DNA from: Amblyornis subalaris
Lineage: Eukaryota > Chordata > Aves > Passeriformes > Ptilonorhynchidae
Length of the DNA: 64,000 bases
Direction: 5' to 3'
Assembly (NCBI GenBank): GCA_018881555.1
Contig: JACAXG010000111.1
Coordinates: forward strand, 1,949,055-2,013,054
Each line of letters starts with the position of its first letter. Within the stretch, counting starts at the first letter, position 1. Shown here one piece after another: positions 60,489 to 64,000 of this stretch. Below the pieces are notes generated by a model. That model was not told the origin of the DNA and did no database searches. It worked only from the letters and a program-made list of their open reading frames with translations. The position numbers and the translations under genes were made by a program.

Positions 60489-61565
60489 TGTCCTGCGGTG
60501 ACCTAGTCTATTATATGACCCTCTGTTTACGCCCAAAAATTGATATTGTTTTCTCTTTCTGCATACTCCCCCCCACCCTTCCAGGTTCCGGGGGACCGAA
60601 GTGTTGCTCATTCTCTTCCAGTTCAGAGGACCGTGTTGTTAGTTGCACTCTTCCAGTTCGGAGGGCAGAAAGTCCTGCCCTTTTCTTCCAGTTCCAGATT
60701 CAGACACGTGCCAGCTGCGTTGGCAGAGAGGGGACCAGAGCTGTTTTGTTTTCTGCCAGACCTGCTGCCCTGCTGTGTTCTGCCGTGGCAGCTGCTGCCC
60801 GAGAGCTGAGATTGGGGCTGTCCGCCAGAGCCCTGTGCTGCCCTGTGGAGCTGGACCATGTGGTTTCTCTGCTTGGCTGACTTGGGTTTTGGCCCAGACA
60901 GAACACTTTTCCTTTTTCCCTTGATTGAAGAAGCTGGAGCAGTGTTTTCTTTGACTGTCAGGAACTGGACTTAAAAGGTGGCTGCTCCAAAACCGGTGGA
61001 GGAGGAGTGGCCAATAGTGGAACAGCTCTGCACCCCGTCCCAAGCCCCGGAGAGCCAAGCTGGGGAGAGAAAGCACACCAGAAGCCTCCAACCCAGCTGT
61101 TTTCACCTTCTGTAATTGCCCTTGGATGGAAAAAGTCAACACCAAGTAGCCAGTGTAATTTTTTCTCTGCTACAGGACTGTTCCATGGGGGCAGGGGCAG
61201 GGGGTGCTCTACTGCCCCCTCCATGTGGAAGGCCGCCATCTTTGGACCACATGTTGGGAAGGGTGTATTCCTCCTGCACTGCCTCCACACTCTGGACAGT
61301 TTTTTTGGGGGGTATTTTTGTTTCTGTGTGTGTATGACGAAGTGGGTTCCGATGGTTTAGTGCTTAACAGTTATTTACATTTTGTTTTCCCTTGCCTGGT
61401 GGGCAGGTATTCTGTTTGTCAATAAACTGTTTAATTTTTTTTTTTTCACTTTCATCGATTGGTATTCATTTCCTGTTGGTGCAAAGGGGGTTTTTGGAAC
61501 ACTTTTTGAAGAGAAAGACTCAGTCCAAAGAGTCATTCTCCTAAATTTGTCTCAAAACCGAGACA
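60489..61565 (+). mobile_element. Avian ERV solo LTR, plus strand
   Basis: Starts TGTCCTGCGGTGACC and ends AAACCGAGACA, flanked by near-identical 5 bp (CGCCC at 60484-60488, GGCCC at 61566-61570, one mismatch). U3 carries imperfect tandem copies of a TTCCAGTTC-centred unit at about 60615-60705. AATAAA lies at 61421-61426, followed by a T-run and a U5 of about 140 bp. It is GC-richer than its surroundings, which explains many overlapping open frames on both strands. No gag, pol or env was found nearby. The GACA end resembles the LTR at 49583-50699. Confidence 0.75.
61421..61426 (+). terminator. Poly(A) signal of the LTR
   Basis: AATAAA preceded by TTTGTC and followed by a GTTTAA-T run, near the R/U5 border of the 60489-61565 LTR. 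Confidence 0.65.
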
Positions 61566-61570
61566 GGCCC

Positions 61571-63310
61571 CGGTAAAGGAACTCAGAACTGAGATTTGCT
61601 GCAAAAATTAAAGGCAGAAACAGTCAAAACACAATTCTACAATATGCAGGTGTCTATGAGGTAAGTCACCCTTTTTCCATGGGGGAAAGCTTAAGGTTGG
61701 AAATTAAAAAAAAATTAAAACAGTCAAGATTTGTGCTTGTAGTGAGCCCGTCTCTGTGTGTAGTTAATTACAAGAAGTTGCCCAGGTGATTCACATGGAA
61801 ACCATCCTATCAGAAGCATCTTCTGCATATACTAATCCAAAGTCCTGTTGCCTTGTGCTTTTGAGCAGTGTTTTTTGGAAACCAAATAGTTTTTTGAACC
61901 CAAATATAAAGCCTTCCATTTGAAAATAAACTGTGTGTGTACTTCATCTCTACTGTGTTGTCAGAGCTCAGTAAGATGTCTCACAAACACCCTGTACCCT
62001 TTTCTTTACCTCTGTGAGCACCTACCTATGAAATAGCATATGCAGCAAGCACAAGTGTTTCTTTTTTTTCGCTTCAGCTCCTTTGTAAAGATTAAAATAA
62101 CTATAAATAACCTAACACTGTAATAATATTTTATTACCTTTTCAGTTATCAGAAGCTTCTATAAGACCATGTTCAGTGGTGGGGTTTTTTAACTTTATTA
62201 TACTTCAAAGTTGCACATGATATGTGTTAATCGTAATACCAGGCATTATGCTTTAAGCATAGAGATTTTGAGATTAATGAAAGTGGCATATGCTTACAAT
62301 AAGCCTTTATGTTAACTTTCAGTACTACCACGTGATTTTTATGTGTTGCCTAAGACACTCAGTGGATAAGTTTTAAGTTCTTTGCAATGGCAGAGAAATG
62401 CTGGACAATGGTTTGGCAAGTATTTCATATATGAATAAAGAAAAAGAGAGGCGACAGTGTGGCTGTCTTGGCTGGATAATAACAGCAGCTGTCTGTGGAG
62501 GGTCTCAAGGGGCAGGCAGCATTCAGAGGAGGTATCAGATTTTACAAGCTATCAATATCACATTATACTCTAACCTTAGGTCTCCAAAACATACAATCAC
62601 TTACTACTTTTATTGAGAGCATACTACTTGTGGTAACATGAAATTATGCAAGTGCAGGCAGTGTTTGCATTTATCTGTATAGCTTTCAGACATCCACAGT
62701 ATTTCAATCTATACAAAACAAAACCATTTATTTTTCTTTGACAGAATTAATTTTTCCTTCTTTCTAAGTGTGAGGAATAATTGTATGTATTTATTATTTT
62801 TACTAGAAAATAAATTGTGGTTCCAGTTGAAAAGCAAAGAAAAAATTTAAACCAGCATCTGTTTATTTGAGTGCTATAATTTCCTTTCTTTTTAGCATTC
62901 AAACCATATCTCCCCGCTATTCAGACTGTCACATCTCTGGGTATCTGGTGACTGAAGTAATCATTGTGCAATTGATGGGATCTCCCTGTCAATTATCTAA
63001 ACCTCTTGAGCACTTTCTAGGATCATGTTCTGAAATAGTTTAGCTGTTCCTCTTTAAAAATGACATTTAAAACCCCCTGTTGTATCTCTGAGAACTGACA
63101 ACAGTTCCAGGTCCAGATCTTCCCAATCTCAGTGAAGGCTTGTACAGCAAAACAACATTTTAATCTACTTTCATTGCCCTCCAGAAGCCCAAAACATTTA
63201 TGATTTTTATGGGGTAAAATTTATAGTATATCTTTTGCCAGTTCTGTCACAGAGAAACCATATTTACATCATATGGTCCTTGCAACAGAAGAATAGCAAT
63301 ATATGGGGGG
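61571..63310. other. Unique AT-rich DNA
   Basis: No gene or mobile element is recognised; a short frame at 62398-62616 has no domain. Confidence 0.5.
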
Positions 63311-63393
63311 CGTATATATGTGTGTGTGTGTATATATATATATATACACACACATATGTATGTATGTACATATGTATGTATGCAGGTATGTAT
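63311..63393. repeat. Compound (TG)n/(TA)n/(CA)n/(TATG)n microsatellite
   Basis: GTGTGTGTGT, then about nine TA units, then ACACACACA, then TATG units. The TG and CA arms are inverted around the TA core, so the tract can fold into a hairpin. Tyr/Ile/Cys-rich frames here are artefacts. Confidence 0.95.
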
Positions 63394-64000
63394 GTATTCC
63401 CTGGTCAAGACAAATTGCTGCTGCTCCAAAATTCTGTCTCAAGTTCAAGTAATGTGAAAATCTCCATTCTTTTAGACAAAATATCTGGTGGCTTTGTGGT
63501 AAACTGACATTCTTGTCCAAATTTCGTTACATCAAAGGGTTTTTTGACCATTTCTGCACCTAAGTGCCATATTGGACTGTCTTTTGAAATTTTAATATAT
63601 TTTTATCAGATAAGATGAACTGGTTTGAAAAATTGGTCTACTCTGAGAGATAAGGCCAAATACCATCTCTTTTTGGGTATAGAAGATGCATTTAGCTACC
63701 TCACACTAGTAAGTAGATTAATCACACCGAGTTAGTGAAATTATGTACTCAGTCTTTCCACAGTCCTTCATGTCATGAAAAACCACACTGTTAGCAAAAC
63801 TCAACTATCATCAAGTTCACTTAGTTTTGTTTAACACTGTAGTGATGATGATGATGATGTAAAAATGCATCATGGCCATTATTAATATTTATTTAATCTG
63901 CCAAAGGCTCTGTAAGTGAGCTCTGTACAATGATGACTTCTGAAAATTTTGGTGGATTGAAGGGTCCACAATATAACAGTTCTGACCTAAATATACACAC
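63394..64000. other. Unique AT-rich DNA at the window end
   Basis: No gene recognised. It contains a short (GAT)n run, listed separately. Confidence 0.5.
63842..63859. repeat. (GAT)n short microsatellite
   Basis: About six GAT/ATG units in tandem. Confidence 0.85.

Noticed and set aside
60515..61360. Several overlapping frames of 90-170 codons on both strands
   Set aside because: All fall inside the 60489-61565 LTR; mutually overlapping frames and no domain.
63235..63520. Tyr/Ile/Cys/His-rich frames on both strands
   Set aside because: Translations of the TG/TA/TATG microsatellite.
1..64000. CRISPR arrays, bacterial operons or phage genes
   Set aside because: No regularly spaced repeats, no dense coding and no ribosome-binding-site pattern; the content is that of a vertebrate nuclear genome.

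Overview
The window looks like a gene-poor, AT-rich piece of a bird nuclear genome, most likely a passerine. This rests on several CR1 LINE copies in both orientations, several kinds of avian endogenous-retrovirus LTR, and a short element at 58186-58325 built from a tRNA-Ile-like head and a CR1-like tail, the architecture known for the zebra finch SINE TguSINE1. I recognise no host protein-coding exon, rRNA, functional tRNA or CRISPR array. Open frames away from the retroelements are short and mostly follow base composition or microsatellites. The window is therefore best read as intergenic or deep intronic DNA whose recognisable content is transposon history.

Layout. 1-13 kb: unique AT-rich DNA with microsatellites at 2.9, 8.26 and 11.8 kb and an unexplained GC-richer block at 4.2-4.7 kb. 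13.2-14.2 kb: a 1000 bp solo LTR (minus strand) with 5 bp target-site duplications. 15.7-17.5 kb: two CR1 3' ends in series (plus), the second followed directly by an LTR. 22.7-23.4 and 26.7-27.2 kb: further CR1 3' ends. 25.0-26.4 kb: a 1469 bp LTR (minus) with perfect duplications. 28.5-29.5 kb: a decayed CR1 fragment (minus) spanning the ORF1 end and the endonuclease. 29.5-38.5 kb: unique DNA, including a short open frame behind a splice-acceptor-like tract at 36.57 kb. 38.5-39.3 kb: a well-formed LTR. 39.8-41.8 kb: two different LTR-like pieces in opposite orientations. 41.8-49.5 kb: mostly unique DNA.

49.6-61.6 kb is the retroelement-dense part. It holds a GC-rich LTR, a nearly full-length CR1 (minus, 51.0-56.0 kb) whose ORF2 is interrupted by a relative of the 25 kb LTR, two plus-strand CR1 pieces abutting its 5' end, the tRNA/CR1 SINE, a 389 bp ERVK-like solo LTR with a perfect 6 bp duplication at 59.0 kb, and a 1077 bp LTR at 60.5 kb. 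The last 2.4 kb are unique DNA with TG/TA and GAT microsatellites.

None of the retroelements appears intact enough to act. The CR1 ORFs carry stops, frame breaks and lost catalytic residues, and no LTR is accompanied by recognisable gag, pol or env. Family names come from recall of consensus sequences and were not checked against a repeat library.
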